Of a stretch of 64,000 bases of DNA, positions 22,939-31,404 are shown one piece after another. Made by a program: the position numbers and the translations under genes. The DNA comes from Aliarcobacter cibarius (GTDB lineage: Bacteria > Campylobacterota > Campylobacteria > Campylobacterales > Arcobacteraceae). The first letter of the stretch is position 1; each line of letters begins with the position of its first letter. Location: assembly GCF_013372265.1 (NCBI RefSeq), contig NZ_CP054051.1, forward strand, positions 694,263 to 758,262, read 5' to 3'. The notes under the pieces are model-generated. The model did no database searches. It was given only the letters and a program-made list of their open reading frames with translations, and was not told where the DNA came from.

Positions 22939-23781
22939 TTAATAAAAGTATTTTTTTGCATAGTTTATATCTTCTAATATTTGATTCTTTAGCTCAATAA
23001 AATCATTAAATTTTTTATTATCTCTTATTTTTTCTATAAATTTAATAGATATATTAATATTTTCAAAATGAATATCTTTATTTAAAATATGAGTTTCAAT
23101 TGCAAAAGAGTTATCTGTTGTTTTTCTATTACCAATAAAAGTTACTGAATTGTGTTCAATATTATCAATGTAAGTTTTTGTTATATATACACCATCTTTT
23201 GGAAGTAAAAAATCATCTATTCTTAAATTTATGGTTGGTACAAAATCACTTTTTCCTAAACCTTGTCCTTTTATAGCTACTCCATAAATTTTATACTCTT
23301 TGCCTAAAAATTTATTTGCTTTTTGTATATCTCCATCTTTTATAAATTCTCTTATATGTCTTGAATGAATTGGATAATTGTCAAATTTTATTTCTGAAAT
23401 AACTACAACTTCTCCATCAAAAATTTTTTTAAGTTCATCTATACAGTATTTTCTATTTTTTCCGAAACAAAAATCAAATCCAATAACTATTTTTTTCAAA
23501 GATGTGAACTCTTCTTTTAATAGTTTAACAAACTCTATTCCTTCTAATTTTTTAATATTTTCCAAAACATAATAATAGATTGGATAATTTGTATATTCTT
23601 GTCTATAACTTTTTGGAGTAAGGTTTGCATAACCTGTTTCAATACATACAATAGCACCATTTTTACCTAAATTTTTAAATAATTCCTGATGAGCAATATG
23701 CATTCCATCAAAACCACCTATTGCTATTGTATCAATTGTGTTTTTATTTACTAAAGTAGAAGAACTCTTCATAATTTCCAT
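22939..23781 (-). CDS. ribF: Bifunctional riboflavin kinase / FAD synthetase
   Basis: 280 residues. The N-terminal FMN adenylyltransferase domain has GGFDGMHIAHQ (18-28, the HxxH-type nucleotide site) and HSRHIREFI; the C-terminal riboflavin kinase domain has GQGLGKSDFVPTINL and PKDGVYITKTY. It makes FMN and then FAD. The start at 23781 has AAGGG 5 nt upstream; an internal ATG at codon 4 is possible. It overlaps tlyA by 38 bp, so the two are translationally coupled. The N-terminal domain is compact compared with the usual 300-310 total. Confidence 0.92.
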   Translation of the reverse strand: MEIMKSSSTLVNKNTIDTIAIGGFDGMHIAHQELFKNLGKNGAIVCIETGYANLTPKSYRQEYTNYPIYYYVLENIKKLEGIEFVKLLKEEFTSLKKIVIGFDFCFGKNRKYCIDELKKIFDGEVVVISEIKFDNYPIHSRHIREFIKDGDIQKANKFLGKEYKIYGVAIKGQGLGKSDFVPTINLRIDDFLLPKDGVYITKTYIDNIEHNSVTFIGNRKTTDNSFAIETHILNKDIHFENINISIKFIEKIRDNKKFNDFIELKNQILEDINYAKKYFY

Positions 23782-24451
23782 CTTTCCCTTGAAGCTTACT
23801 AATATTATTTTTTTCTAATTTCCACTTTAATTCTAAAGTTTTTGCTAAAAAGTTACTTCTTGCTTTTTCTATTGCATCTTTGTCTTTTACAACACCTTTT
23901 TTATCTCTTTTTACATTTATACCAACTTCAAATTGTGGTTTAAACAAAATTATTAATTTTTTAAAATCTAAAGAGTCTATTGAATTAATAATATTTAAAA
24001 TAGAGATAAATGAAACATCACATGTTACAATATCGAAGCAGATTTCACTTTTGAAATCTCTAATGTCACAATTTTCAAAAAATTCAATTCTCTCATCATT
24101 TTTTATTCTTTCGTGAAGTTGATTTGAACCAACATCTACACAAATTACCTTTTTTATCTGGTGCTCGAGCAAAATTTGAGTGAAACCGCCAGTACTTGAA
24201 CCAATATCAAGTGCTATTTTATCTTGTAAATCAATTTTAATTTCATCTAAGAAATATTTTAATTTATAAGCTGCTCTTGATACATAAAAATCCTCTTCAA
24301 GTAGTTCTATATTCATATTTTCTTCAACTATAAATGAAGCTTTTGATATAATCTTGTTATCTACTTTTACTTTTGAGGCTTTTATTAATTCATTTGCTTT
24401 ATTTCTACTTTGAATGTTAAAGTTTTTTGTAAGGTATAAATCTAATCTCAT
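23744..24451 (-). CDS. tlyA: TlyA family rRNA 2'-O-methyltransferase
   Basis: 235 residues: an S4 RNA-binding domain (1-60, beginning MRLDLYLTK) and a FtsJ-like methyltransferase domain with DIGSSTGGFTQILL (near 81-94) and catalytic-type Lys residues. TlyA methylates 16S and/or 23S rRNA ribose; it was once called haemolysin. The ATG at 24451 is the conserved family start, but no Shine-Dalgarno precedes it. Instead, TATAAT (24464-24459 on minus) ends 7 nt before the ATG, which suggests a leaderless mRNA. It overlaps ribF by 38 bp and is divergent from the yigZ-like gene 14 bp away. Confidence 0.92.
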   Translation of the reverse strand: MRLDLYLTKNFNIQSRNKANELIKASKVKVDNKIISKASFIVEENMNIELLEEDFYVSRAAYKLKYFLDEIKIDLQDKIALDIGSSTGGFTQILLEHQIKKVICVDVGSNQLHERIKNDERIEFFENCDIRDFKSEICFDIVTCDVSFISILNIINSIDSLDFKKLIILFKPQFEVGINVKRDKKGVVKDKDAIEKARSNFLAKTLELKWKLEKNNISKLQGKDGNYEEFFYFSK

Positions 24452-24458
24452 GGGAGGA

Positions 24459-24464
24459 ATTATA
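24459..24464 (-). promoter_or_regulatory. Probable -10 box for leaderless tlyA transcription
   Basis: TATAAT on the minus strand, followed by TCCTCCC and then the ATG of tlyA, so the predicted transcript start falls at or next to the A of the start codon. The same six bases lie between the ribosome site (GGGAGGAA, 24452-24459) and the TTG start of the divergent gene. No -35 hexamer is evident, which is usual in this phylum. Confidence 0.55.
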
Positions 24465-24465
24465 T

Positions 24466-25038
24466 TTGAAATTTGTTCAAAAAGAGTTTAGTGCTGTTTT
24501 AGAAGAAAAAAAATCAAAATTTATATCTTATTTAGTTCCATATAATGATTTTTTAAAAACTATGCAAAGACTAAAAGAAGAACATCCAAAAGCTGTACAT
24601 CATGTTTATGCGTATCGATATTTAAATGAATTTGAGCAAATTGTAGAAAATTCAAGTGATGATGGTGAACCTAAAGGAACTAGTGGTAAACCATCCTTAG
24701 CTGTTTTAGCTGGTGCTGAAATTATTAATAGTGCTGTAATAATTGTTCGTTATTTTGGAGGCATAAAGCTTGGAACAGGAGGTTTAGTAAAAACTTATTC
24801 AAATAGTGTAAATGAGGTCATTAAAATTGCTGAATTTATAACTTACAAAAAGTTAGATAGTTATATTTTAGAGTGTGAATATAGTAGTTTATCTCAGTTA
24901 GAATATCTTTTAAAAGAACAAAAAATAGAAATTTCGAATAAAGAATTTTCTATAAATATTAAATTAGAAATAAAAGCATCTATAGAAGAATTTGAAACTT
25001 TAAAATCTTTACTTTCAAGGGATATTAAGATATTATAA
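24466..25038 (+). CDS. YigZ/IMPACT (UPF0029) family protein
   Basis: 190 residues. The N-terminal IMPACT domain has DDGEPKGTSGKP (near 65-76) and RYFGGIKLGTGGL (near 96-108), with HHVYAYRY before them; a short C-terminal ferredoxin-like domain (DUF1949 type) follows. The family is implicated in translation stress or peptidase-linked roles, but its bacterial function is not settled. The start is TTG at 24466, backed by GGGAGGAA 6 nt upstream, one of the best ribosome sites in the window. Confidence 0.88.
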   Translation: MKFVQKEFSAVLEEKKSKFISYLVPYNDFLKTMQRLKEEHPKAVHHVYAYRYLNEFEQIVENSSDDGEPKGTSGKPSLAVLAGAEIINSAVIIVRYFGGIKLGTGGLVKTYSNSVNEVIKIAEFITYKKLDSYILECEYSSLSQLEYLLKEQKIEISNKEFSINIKLEIKASIEEFETLKSLLSRDIKIL

Positions 25039-25068
25039 TAATTTTAAAAATTATTAATAAGATCTTTT

Positions 25069-25308
25069 ATGAAAACAATTACTTTTATACTTTTATCCCT
25101 TGTTTTAGTGTCAACTCTTTTTTCAAAAGAACTAATAGATATAAATTTTGAAAATTTAAAATTAAATGAGTTTGTGGTGATTGTTTCAAAAGTTTTAGAT
25201 AAAAATATTCTTATAAATGAGCCACTTGATGGAACAATAAATTTTTCTTCAAATAAAAAGTTATCAAAAGATGAATTATTTAACTCAACTTTCGCAGATA
25301 AAACCTAA
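25069..25308 (+). pseudogene. Truncated secretin (GspD/PilQ-type) gene
   Basis: A signal peptide (MKTITFILLSLVLVSTLFS) and the first secretin N0/N1 segment: DINFENLKLNEFVVIVSKVLDKNILINEPL is the STN/N-domain pattern of type II secretion GspD or type IV pilus secretins. After about residue 74 (KDELFNST) the frame crosses into insertion-sequence DNA and stops; a full secretin is 500-700 residues. No other part of the gene is found nearby, so it has been lost. The ATG starts 30 bp after the yigZ-like gene. Confidence 0.8.
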
Positions 25309-25563
25309 CTGTTTTTTAGTGTAAAGCCTGAGCATTAGGATAATCTGTTCCAAATCTTTATTTCTCTTGACAATTTCTTGGACTTGAACTAGTTGTTCTA
25401 ATATTTTTATAAATAGTTCCATCGAAATTGCAAGTGTTTCTAGTTGACATTCTAAATCTCTAAAAAGTTCTCCTAATGTTTGTGGTTCATTATTGATACG
25501 ATTTATATAGCTTGTAAGATTATAAGATAAAAATGATAGAGTGATTCTAGTGCGTATAACAGA
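25285..25563 (-). pseudogene. Probable transposase C-terminal fragment
   Basis: An open minus-strand frame of about 92 codons with no plausible start and a stop at 25287-25285. It reads RTRITLSFLSYNLTSYINRI, then a Leu/Glu-rich helical stretch (LGELFRDLECQLETLAI) and KKQLGF near the end. The arrangement resembles the C-terminal end of DDE transposases of the IS4/IS1634 kind, where an R-x-R...L-x-FL-x helix precedes a coiled tail. It lies between the broken secretin gene and an IS21 end. The family call is tentative. Confidence 0.4.
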
Positions 25564-25565
25564 TT

Positions 25566-25738
25566 ATTTGAACAGTGTTTCAAGAAATACTTGAACACTT
25601 TTGATAATAATATTTTCTGAACTTTAATTATAACACATAGTGTTCAAGTGTTATAAAAAATTACTCATAATTCTCATTTATTTTTTCATATTTTGGTCTT
25701 AAGGAGTCACCTTTTAAATCTATTCTATGTGATGATTT
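25566..25738 (-). mobile_element. Remnant of an IS21-family element (copy 2)
   Basis: About 170 bp that align base for base, with roughly 15% difference by eye, to the terminal region at 17996-18170: ATTTGAACAGTGTTTC, then the ACTTGAACAC and GTGTTCAAGTGTTAT repeats. It contains the last 25 codons of istB (SHRIDLKGDSLRPKYEK, stop at 25663-25661) and breaks off just before the HNH-like gene. Same orientation as copy 1. Confidence 0.8.
25661..25735 (-). pseudogene. istB: istB 3' fragment (IS21 ATPase)
   Basis: Only the final 25 codons of istB remain (KSSHRIDLKGDSLR...NENYE), differing from copy 1 at several positions. It is far too short to function. Confidence 0.75.
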
Positions 25739-25747
25739 TTGATAATA

Positions 25748-26353
25748 TCAATCCTCAATAAATTTTAATAAATTATCATATAATTTTAAGGAGCTTATGA
25801 TAGAAGATTTTTCTAAATTTGAATCCATAATTTTACTACAATCTGCACAAAGAGTTAAAATATTTTCAAAATTATATCCTCCACCTTCTTTCACTGGACG
25901 TACAAAGGATGTATATACTTCATTTAAACTTTCTAAGTTTTGACCACATCTTTTACAAGATTTATTATCCCTTACGTATGCAAACTCTTTTCTTTGAAGC
26001 CAATCATTAGGATATGATGAAGAAAGAGGATTATCTATGTATGTGGCCCATAGTTTTTCTTTAGGGATTATTTTTTGAGTTTTTTTAGTAAAATTGAAGT
26101 TATAAAATTGAGAAACAATATCTTGAATTACTAAAGTTTCTTTAATTTTCTCATTTTTCTCATTTTTTACTAGTTCAACAATACTGTAATTTATACCAAT
26201 ATTTGGATGAACTCTTTTCATATAAATTTCTATATTTTTTATAAAAAAATCAAATTTAGTATTTTTTTTTTCAAAAACATTTAATAGTTTTACTGTAAAA
26301 AATATTAAAGCTATTACAACTAAAAAAAGAAATACGTACAATAAGATTTGCAT
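25748..26353 (-). CDS. Membrane-anchored protein with a degenerate HNH/zinc-finger domain
   Basis: 201 residues. A single N-terminal membrane segment (3-22) is followed by a linker and a C-terminal HNH-like fold: CKRCG (near 133) and CADC (near 169) with GGGYNFENILTLC between. In an active HNH enzyme the first strand reads VDHI; here it reads VYTSFV, so the catalytic His is missing, while the zinc-binding Cys pairs are kept. It is likely a zinc-binding structural or binding domain rather than a nuclease. The gene follows the SdhB-like gene directly (stop and ATG adjacent) and ends 10 bp before the IS21 remnant, so its 3' end may have been trimmed. Confidence 0.65.
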   Translation of the reverse strand: MQILLYVFLFLVVIALIFFTVKLLNVFEKKNTKFDFFIKNIEIYMKRVHPNIGINYSIVELVKNEKNEKIKETLVIQDIVSQFYNFNFTKKTQKIIPKEKLWATYIDNPLSSSYPNDWLQRKEFAYVRDNKSCKRCGQNLESLNEVYTSFVRPVKEGGGYNFENILTLCADCSKIMDSNLEKSSIISSLKLYDNLLKFIED

Positions 26354-27412
26354 CTAAATAATCCTTGGATTTATTTTGTGATTTTTAAAACTTTTTTTGG
26401 CTTTATCAAAATCTCCAGATGCCAACATTTGTAATTCACTTATATGAATTATTGGAAGAGGAATTTCTCTATTTGATATTCTTTCTATTTCTTTTAATTT
26501 GTTATTAAAAATAAAAAAATCATCATTATTAAAAACTACTAAAAAATCGGCTCCTTCATCAAAAGCACTTAGTAAGATCTGAGAAGCTACAAAATATGTT
26601 AATTTTGGATTTATAAAAAAACTCTTTATTGCTAAATCTAAATTTTCTAAATTTATAAAATTTGCTTCAAATTTTTCTAAAAATGTATCAAATTTACTAT
26701 CTTTATTATAAAGGGTAATATTAAAATTCTTAAAACTATTTTTTAAATTAAAATCTATTTGAATATCTTCAAATTTTATGGTTTTTTCATTAAAATCTTT
26801 TAAAAAATTTAACTCTTCTTGAATGGATTTTATATTGTCTTCTATATTTGTATCAAAATTTAGAACTCTATTCTTTAGATTTGTATGAAAAGATGCACCA
26901 TATTTTTGTTCTTTTAAAATTTTTAAAATATCACTTCTTTTATCAGAATTTTCATCTATAAGTTTTGAAGCCAAAAGGAGTAAAGCATCTCCAATATATT
27001 TTTCTTTATAGCTTAAAGTATTTGAAGCATAATAATATATTTTTTGATTGTTATAAAATGTGTTATCTTCAGAACTACAAAATCTTTCTAATATTTCAAA
27101 TTTTGAATAAAAATCATCTTCATTTATTAGAAAATCTTTATACGCTCTTTTTATAGATATTGGTTCTATTATCAAATCTTTTCCAAATATTTTTATGATA
27201 TCTTCTAATGCAGTTAAACCAAATAAAAACTTTTTATTTACTACAAAAATAGAATCTTTTGAGTCTAAAAAAGAGAATTCTTCATTTTCATGAATTCTCT
27301 TTAAAATATCTAGAAGATTTTTTTCATCTTTTAGAGTTAAAAAGTGTTTTGTATAGTATGGAAGATAGTCACTATCTTTATCAAATCTAAATAAAGATAT
27401 TTCTAATTTCAT
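26354..27412 (-). CDS. Uncharacterised protein with an SdhB/FrdB-like N-terminus
   Basis: 352 residues, soluble. The first 45 residues ([20 protein letters not shown] ... KNLLDILKRIHE) have the pattern of the beta-grasp ferredoxin domain of succinate dehydrogenase/fumarate reductase iron-sulfur subunits, but the cluster Cys motif is replaced by FLDSKDSIFVVNKKFLFGL. The rest is Phe/Asp/Lys-rich with few Cys. It resembles the Campylobacterota family annotated DUF5644; function unknown. The start is the ATG in a TGATG overlap with murA (the frame is open one codon earlier at TTG), so it is translationally coupled to murA. Confidence 0.65.
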   Translation of the reverse strand: MKLEISLFRFDKDSDYLPYYTKHFLTLKDEKNLLDILKRIHENEEFSFLDSKDSIFVVNKKFLFGLTALEDIIKIFGKDLIIEPISIKRAYKDFLINEDDFYSKFEILERFCSSEDNTFYNNQKIYYYASNTLSYKEKYIGDALLLLASKLIDENSDKRSDILKILKEQKYGASFHTNLKNRVLNFDTNIEDNIKSIQEELNFLKDFNEKTIKFEDIQIDFNLKNSFKNFNITLYNKDSKFDTFLEKFEANFINLENLDLAIKSFFINPKLTYFVASQILLSAFDEGADFLVVFNNDDFFIFNNKLKEIERISNREIPLPIIHISELQMLASGDFDKAKKSFKNHKINPRII

Positions 27413-28680
27413 CAATTTTCTTTTAATCTTTTAACATCAGCTCCAATATTTAGAAGCTTTCCTTCTAAATCTTCATATCCTCTATCTAGATGGTAAATTC
27501 TATGAATATTTGTCTCTCCAGAAGCTACTAAAGCTGCAAGAACAAGAGCAGAAGAAGCTCTTAAATCTGTTGCCATAACATCAGTTCCAGTTAATGAACC
27601 TTTTTTCCCATTAATTGTTGCAATATTTCCATTTAACTGAATATCAGCACCCATTCTTAAAAGTTCACTAACATGCATGAATCTATTTTCAAAAAGTCTT
27701 TCATCTATTGTGCTAGTTCCTTCAGCTTGAGTTGCAAGTGCCATAAATTGAGCTTGCATATCTGTTGGAAATCCAGGATATTCTGTTGTTATAATATTTA
27801 CAGGTAAAATTTTCGATGTTGGAAATATTGTAAGTTCATCTTCTTTTACATCAATTTCAAAATTCATCTCTTCAAGTTTTGATGTAACAGCTTCAAGATG
27901 AGCAGGAACAATATTTTTAATAGTTAGTTTTTGGTTTGTAATTGCTGCAGCACACATGTAAGTTCCTGCTTCAATTCTATCAGGAATTACACTAAATGAT
28001 TTAATATCAAGTAGTTTTCCACCAGTTCCTTCTATTATAATTTTAGATGTACCAATTCCATCTATTTTTACTCCAGCACTTGCAATAACTTCACAAAGTT
28101 GAACAATTTCTGGCTCTTTTGCTGCATTAATAATTGTCGTTATTCCAGAAGCTAAAGCAGCTGCCATAACTGTATTTTCAGTTCCTCCAACAGTTACTTT
28201 ATCAAATACTATTTTTGCACCTTTTAGTCCATTTGGAGCAGTTGCTTTTATATATCCTTGTAAAATTTCTATTTTTGCACCCATTGCTTCCATTGCTTTT
28301 AGGTGTAAATCAACAGGTCTTTGTCCTATTGCACAACCTCCTGGAAGTGATACTTCACAATGTCCAAATCTAGCAAGAAGAGGGCCAAGTACTAAAATAG
28401 AAGCTCTCATCGTTTTTACAATATCATAAGTTGCTGTTGTATTATCTATTGTTTTAGTATCAATTGTTGCACTATTTTTATCTTTAGTGAAACTACCACC
28501 AAGCATTTTTATAAGTTTTAGAAAAGTGTTTATATCAGCTACATTTGGAAGATTATTAATTGTAGTCTCATTCTTTGCCAAAATAGTACAAGCTATTAAA
28601 GGAAGAGCTGCATTTTTTGCTCCAGAGATAGATATTTCACCGCTTAATTTTTTGTTTCCAACAATTCTTAAATAATCCAT
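27412..28680 (-). CDS. murA: UDP-N-acetylglucosamine 1-carboxyvinyltransferase
   Basis: 422 residues, the first committed enzyme of peptidoglycan synthesis: it transfers enolpyruvate from PEP to UDP-GlcNAc. Visible: GAKNAALPL (20-28) and the active-site loop [15 protein letters not shown] with catalytic Cys116, the residue that fosfomycin attacks; Cys rather than Asp implies the enzyme itself would be sensitive. Length is usual (about 418). It is first in a minus-strand run of three genes and divergent from the EamA transporter with about 100 bp between starts. Confidence 0.96.
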   Translation of the reverse strand: MDYLRIVGNKKLSGEISISGAKNAALPLIACTILAKNETTINNLPNVADINTFLKLIKMLGGSFTKDKNSATIDTKTIDNTTATYDIVKTMRASILVLGPLLARFGHCEVSLPGGCAIGQRPVDLHLKAMEAMGAKIEILQGYIKATAPNGLKGAKIVFDKVTVGGTENTVMAAALASGITTIINAAKEPEIVQLCEVIASAGVKIDGIGTSKIIIEGTGGKLLDIKSFSVIPDRIEAGTYMCAAAITNQKLTIKNIVPAHLEAVTSKLEEMNFEIDVKEDELTIFPTSKILPVNIITTEYPGFPTDMQAQFMALATQAEGTSTIDERLFENRFMHVSELLRMGADIQLNGNIATINGKKGSLTGTDVMATDLRASSALVLAALVASGETNIHRIYHLDRGYEDLEGKLLNIGADVKRLKEN

Positions 28681-28781
28681 AAATTTCCTAAATAATATTT
28701 TAAAATAGTTTTTATAATACCTAAAAATTGCTTTATTTTATCAATCTTACTATACTATTTTCTTTTTTAAAAGGAGTGTAT

Positions 28782-29660
28782 TTGGAAGAAAATGTAAACA
28801 AAGGTATAAAATATATGCTTATTGCTTCATTTTTATTTGCGCTTATGGGAGTTGCAGCTAAAGAGTTAAGTAATACTTTAAGTTCAATAGAAGTTGTATT
28901 TTTTAGGAATGTTTTTGGTGTATTATTTATTTTATTTTCTATTTATAAGTCACCTCTTAAACAGTTAGGTGGTAAATTTTGGCTTCTTGTTTTTAGAGGA
29001 ACAGCTGGATTTATAGCTTTGCTTTTCTTTTTTTATAATATTGCAAATATTCCTTTAGGAGAAGCTATGACTTTTTCTAAAACTTCTACAATATTTACGG
29101 CTCTTTTAGCGTATTTTTTTCTAAAGGAACAAATTGGATTTAAAGGTTGGATTGGAGTATTTATTGGATTTATTGGAATTTTATTTATAACAGAATTTGA
29201 TGGCTCAAGTTTAGAAAAAACTGATTATTTAGGAATACTTTCAGGTGTTGGAGCAGCTTTGGCCTATACTTCTATTAGAGAACTTAGAAAATATTACGAT
29301 AGTAGAGCAATTGTTTTATCATTTATGACTGTTGGAACAATTTTACCTTTGATTTTAATGATTATTAGTGAGTTTTATACAAATCCAAATTTAGATTTTA
29401 TGTTGGGAACTTTTGTGTTACCACAGTCTAAAGATTGGATTTTTATAGTTTTATTAGGAATTTTTTCAACTTATGCTCAAATATTTATGACAAAAGCTTA
29501 TTCATTTGCAAAAGCTGGAATTATAGGAACAGTATCTTATAGTAATATTGTTTTTTCAATTATTTTAGGTCTTTTTATGGGTGATGCTTTTCCTTCATTT
29601 ATAATAGTTTTAGGTATAATCTTAATCGTATTTAGTGGAATTTTAGTAAGTAAAAAATAA
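28782..29660 (+). CDS. EamA-type (DMT superfamily) transporter
   Basis: About 292 residues with ten predicted membrane helices in two EamA repeats (first half KGIKYMLIASFLFALMGV..., second half LGILSGVGAALAYTSIRELR...). I chose TTG at 28782 because AAAGGAG lies 5 nt upstream and the protein then begins in the usual place (MEENVNKGIKYML); an upstream ATG at 28728 adds 18 unlikely residues. The family exports or imports small metabolites; the substrate is unknown. It lies 15 bp before kdsA and may share its mRNA. Confidence 0.88.
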   Translation: MEENVNKGIKYMLIASFLFALMGVAAKELSNTLSSIEVVFFRNVFGVLFILFSIYKSPLKQLGGKFWLLVFRGTAGFIALLFFFYNIANIPLGEAMTFSKTSTIFTALLAYFFLKEQIGFKGWIGVFIGFIGILFITEFDGSSLEKTDYLGILSGVGAALAYTSIRELRKYYDSRAIVLSFMTVGTILPLILMIISEFYTNPNLDFMLGTFVLPQSKDWIFIVLLGIFSTYAQIFMTKAYSFAKAGIIGTVSYSNIVFSIILGLFMGDAFPSFIIVLGIILIVFSGILVSKK

Positions 29661-29675
29661 AGGAAAATATAATAT

Positions 29676-30476
29676 ATGTTAACAGTTATGACAGGACCTT
29701 GTGTTTTAGAAGATATGGATACAATTTTAAAAATAGCGGAGAAATTGAAGCCGTTAAGTGAAGATAAAAGAGTTGATTTTTATTTTAAAGCTAGTTTTGA
29801 TAAAGCAAATAGAACAAGTTTAAGCTCTTTTAGAGGACCTGGACTTGATGAGGGATTAAAAATATTTGAGAAAATAAAAAAAGAGTTTGGATATAAAGTA
29901 GTAACTGATATTCATGAATCATATCAAGCAGCACCTGCGGGAGAGGTTATGGATATACTTCAAATTCCTGCATTTTTATGTAGACAAACAGATTTACTTG
30001 TTGCTGCAGCTGAAACAAAAGCTAAAATAAATATTAAAAAAGGGCAGTTTTTAGCAGCGGATGCTATGAAACATCCTGTTGAAAAAGTTTTAAATACTAG
30101 AGGAATAACTGAAGTAAATTATGAAAATAGTGAAAAAGCTGGTGTTTGGCTTTGTGAAAGAGGGAATACTTTTGGATACGGTGCTTTAGTTGTTGATATG
30201 AGAAATTTAATACTTTTAAGACAGTACGCACCTGTTATTTTTGATGCAACACATAGTGTTCAAATTCCAAGTACTGGAGGAACAACAGGGGGAAATAGTA
30301 CTTTTGTTCCTTATATGGCAAGAGCTGCAGCTAGTGTAGGAGTTGATGGATTTTTCTTTGAGACACATATTGACCCAAAAAATGCAAAAAGTGATGGGCC
30401 TAATATGCTTCATATTGATGATTTGTATAAAACTATGAATGAAATTTTTGCTATTAAAGAGGCTTTAGGTAACTAA
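29676..30476 (+). CDS. kdsA: 3-deoxy-D-manno-octulosonate 8-phosphate (KDO8P) synthase
   Basis: 266 residues, a DAHP-synthase-type TIM barrel that condenses arabinose-5-phosphate with PEP for KDO, the inner sugar of LPS. Visible: TGPCVLED (7-14), [23 protein letters not shown] and [10 protein letters not shown]. The Cys in GPCVLED is the metal-ligand position that separates metal-dependent KdsA from the Asn-bearing metal-free class, so this is probably the metal-dependent type. It starts a run with ribH, nusB and pyrF. Confidence 0.95.
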   Translation: MLTVMTGPCVLEDMDTILKIAEKLKPLSEDKRVDFYFKASFDKANRTSLSSFRGPGLDEGLKIFEKIKKEFGYKVVTDIHESYQAAPAGEVMDILQIPAFLCRQTDLLVAAAETKAKINIKKGQFLAADAMKHPVEKVLNTRGITEVNYENSEKAGVWLCERGNTFGYGALVVDMRNLILLRQYAPVIFDATHSVQIPSTGGTTGGNSTFVPYMARAAASVGVDGFFFETHIDPKNAKSDGPNMLHIDDLYKTMNEIFAIKEALGN

Positions 30477-30534
30477 TTTTTTAAGATAATTTTGAGTATA
30501 ATCGATACTTATATAAAAAGATTTGGAGTATAAA

Positions 30535-31005
30535 ATGAGAATAATAGAAGGTGTTTTACGATTAAAAGGACACGAAAAAGTTGCAATAATAAATGGAAGA
30601 TTTAACCATATTATTACTGATAGATTGGTTGAAGGTGCAAAAGATGCATTTAAAAGACATGGAGGAAATGAAGATAATTTAGATTTAATATTAGTTCCTG
30701 GTGCTTTTGAAATACCTTTTGCTCTTGAAAAAGCTCTTGCAAGTAAAAAATATGATGCTGTATGTTGTGTTGGTGCAGTTATAAGAGGAGCAACACCTCA
30801 TTTTGATTATATAAGTGCAGAAGCAACAAAAGGTATTGCAACAGTGGCTTTAAAGTATGGAAAACCTGTTTCAAATGGTGTTTTAACAACTGATACAATT
30901 GAGCAAGCAATTGAAAGAGCTGGTTCAAAAGTAGGGAACAAAGGTGCTGAAGCTATGGTTACAATAATTGAAATGCTAGATTTATATAGCGAAATGGAAA
31001 AATAA
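30535..31005 (+). CDS. ribH: 6,7-dimethyl-8-ribityllumazine synthase
   Basis: 156 residues; the penultimate enzyme of riboflavin synthesis, normally a 60-mer shell or pentamer. Motifs: [40 protein letters not shown] (catalytic His) and [12 protein letters not shown] use the ATG at 30535, preceded by TTGGAG 6 nt away; the longer frame begins with that ribosome site itself. It is coupled to nusB, which starts one base after its stop. ribF, acting later in the same pathway, lies about 7 kb to the left. Confidence 0.95.
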   Translation: MRIIEGVLRLKGHEKVAIINGRFNHIITDRLVEGAKDAFKRHGGNEDNLDLILVPGAFEIPFALEKALASKKYDAVCCVGAVIRGATPHFDYISAEATKGIATVALKYGKPVSNGVLTTDTIEQAIERAGSKVGNKGAEAMVTIIEMLDLYSEMEK

Positions 31006-31006
31006 T

Positions 31007-31402
31007 TTGGCAACAAGAACACAAGCAAGAGAGTCTGTAATTGGACTTCTGTATGCATATGATTTAGGAAATGAAGAAATTGCGAAATTTGTTGATGAGA
31101 TATTAGAAGAAAAGAAAATTAGAAATAGTCAAAAAGAATTTGCATTAAATTTATTCAATGGAACAATAAAAAACGTTGAAGTAATAGATGAGCAAATTAT
31201 CGCTTTTATAACACAAGGAACTATTGATGATGTAGGTAGTGTTGAGAAATCTATTTTAAGATTAGCTATTTATGAAATATTGTTTGAAAATTTATCAAAA
31301 GCTATTGTAATAAATGAAGCGATAGAATTAGCAAAAAGATTAGCAAGTGATGGTGCTCCAAAATTTATAAATGCAATTTTAGACCAAATAAAAAAGGTAT
31401 AG
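31007..31402 (+). CDS. nusB: Transcription antitermination protein NusB
   Basis: 131 residues, all-helical. NusB with NusE binds boxA in rRNA leaders and supports antitermination. Family pattern: [16 protein letters not shown] at the N-terminus, then [16 protein letters not shown] and [28 protein letters not shown] at the C-terminus. The start is TTG at 31007, one base after the ribH stop, which makes translational coupling likely. The ribH-nusB pairing is widely conserved. Confidence 0.95.
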   Translation: MATRTQARESVIGLLYAYDLGNEEIAKFVDEILEEKKIRNSQKEFALNLFNGTIKNVEVIDEQIIAFITQGTIDDVGSVEKSILRLAIYEILFENLSKAIVINEAIELAKRLASDGAPKFINAILDQIKKV

Positions 31403-31404
31403 AT

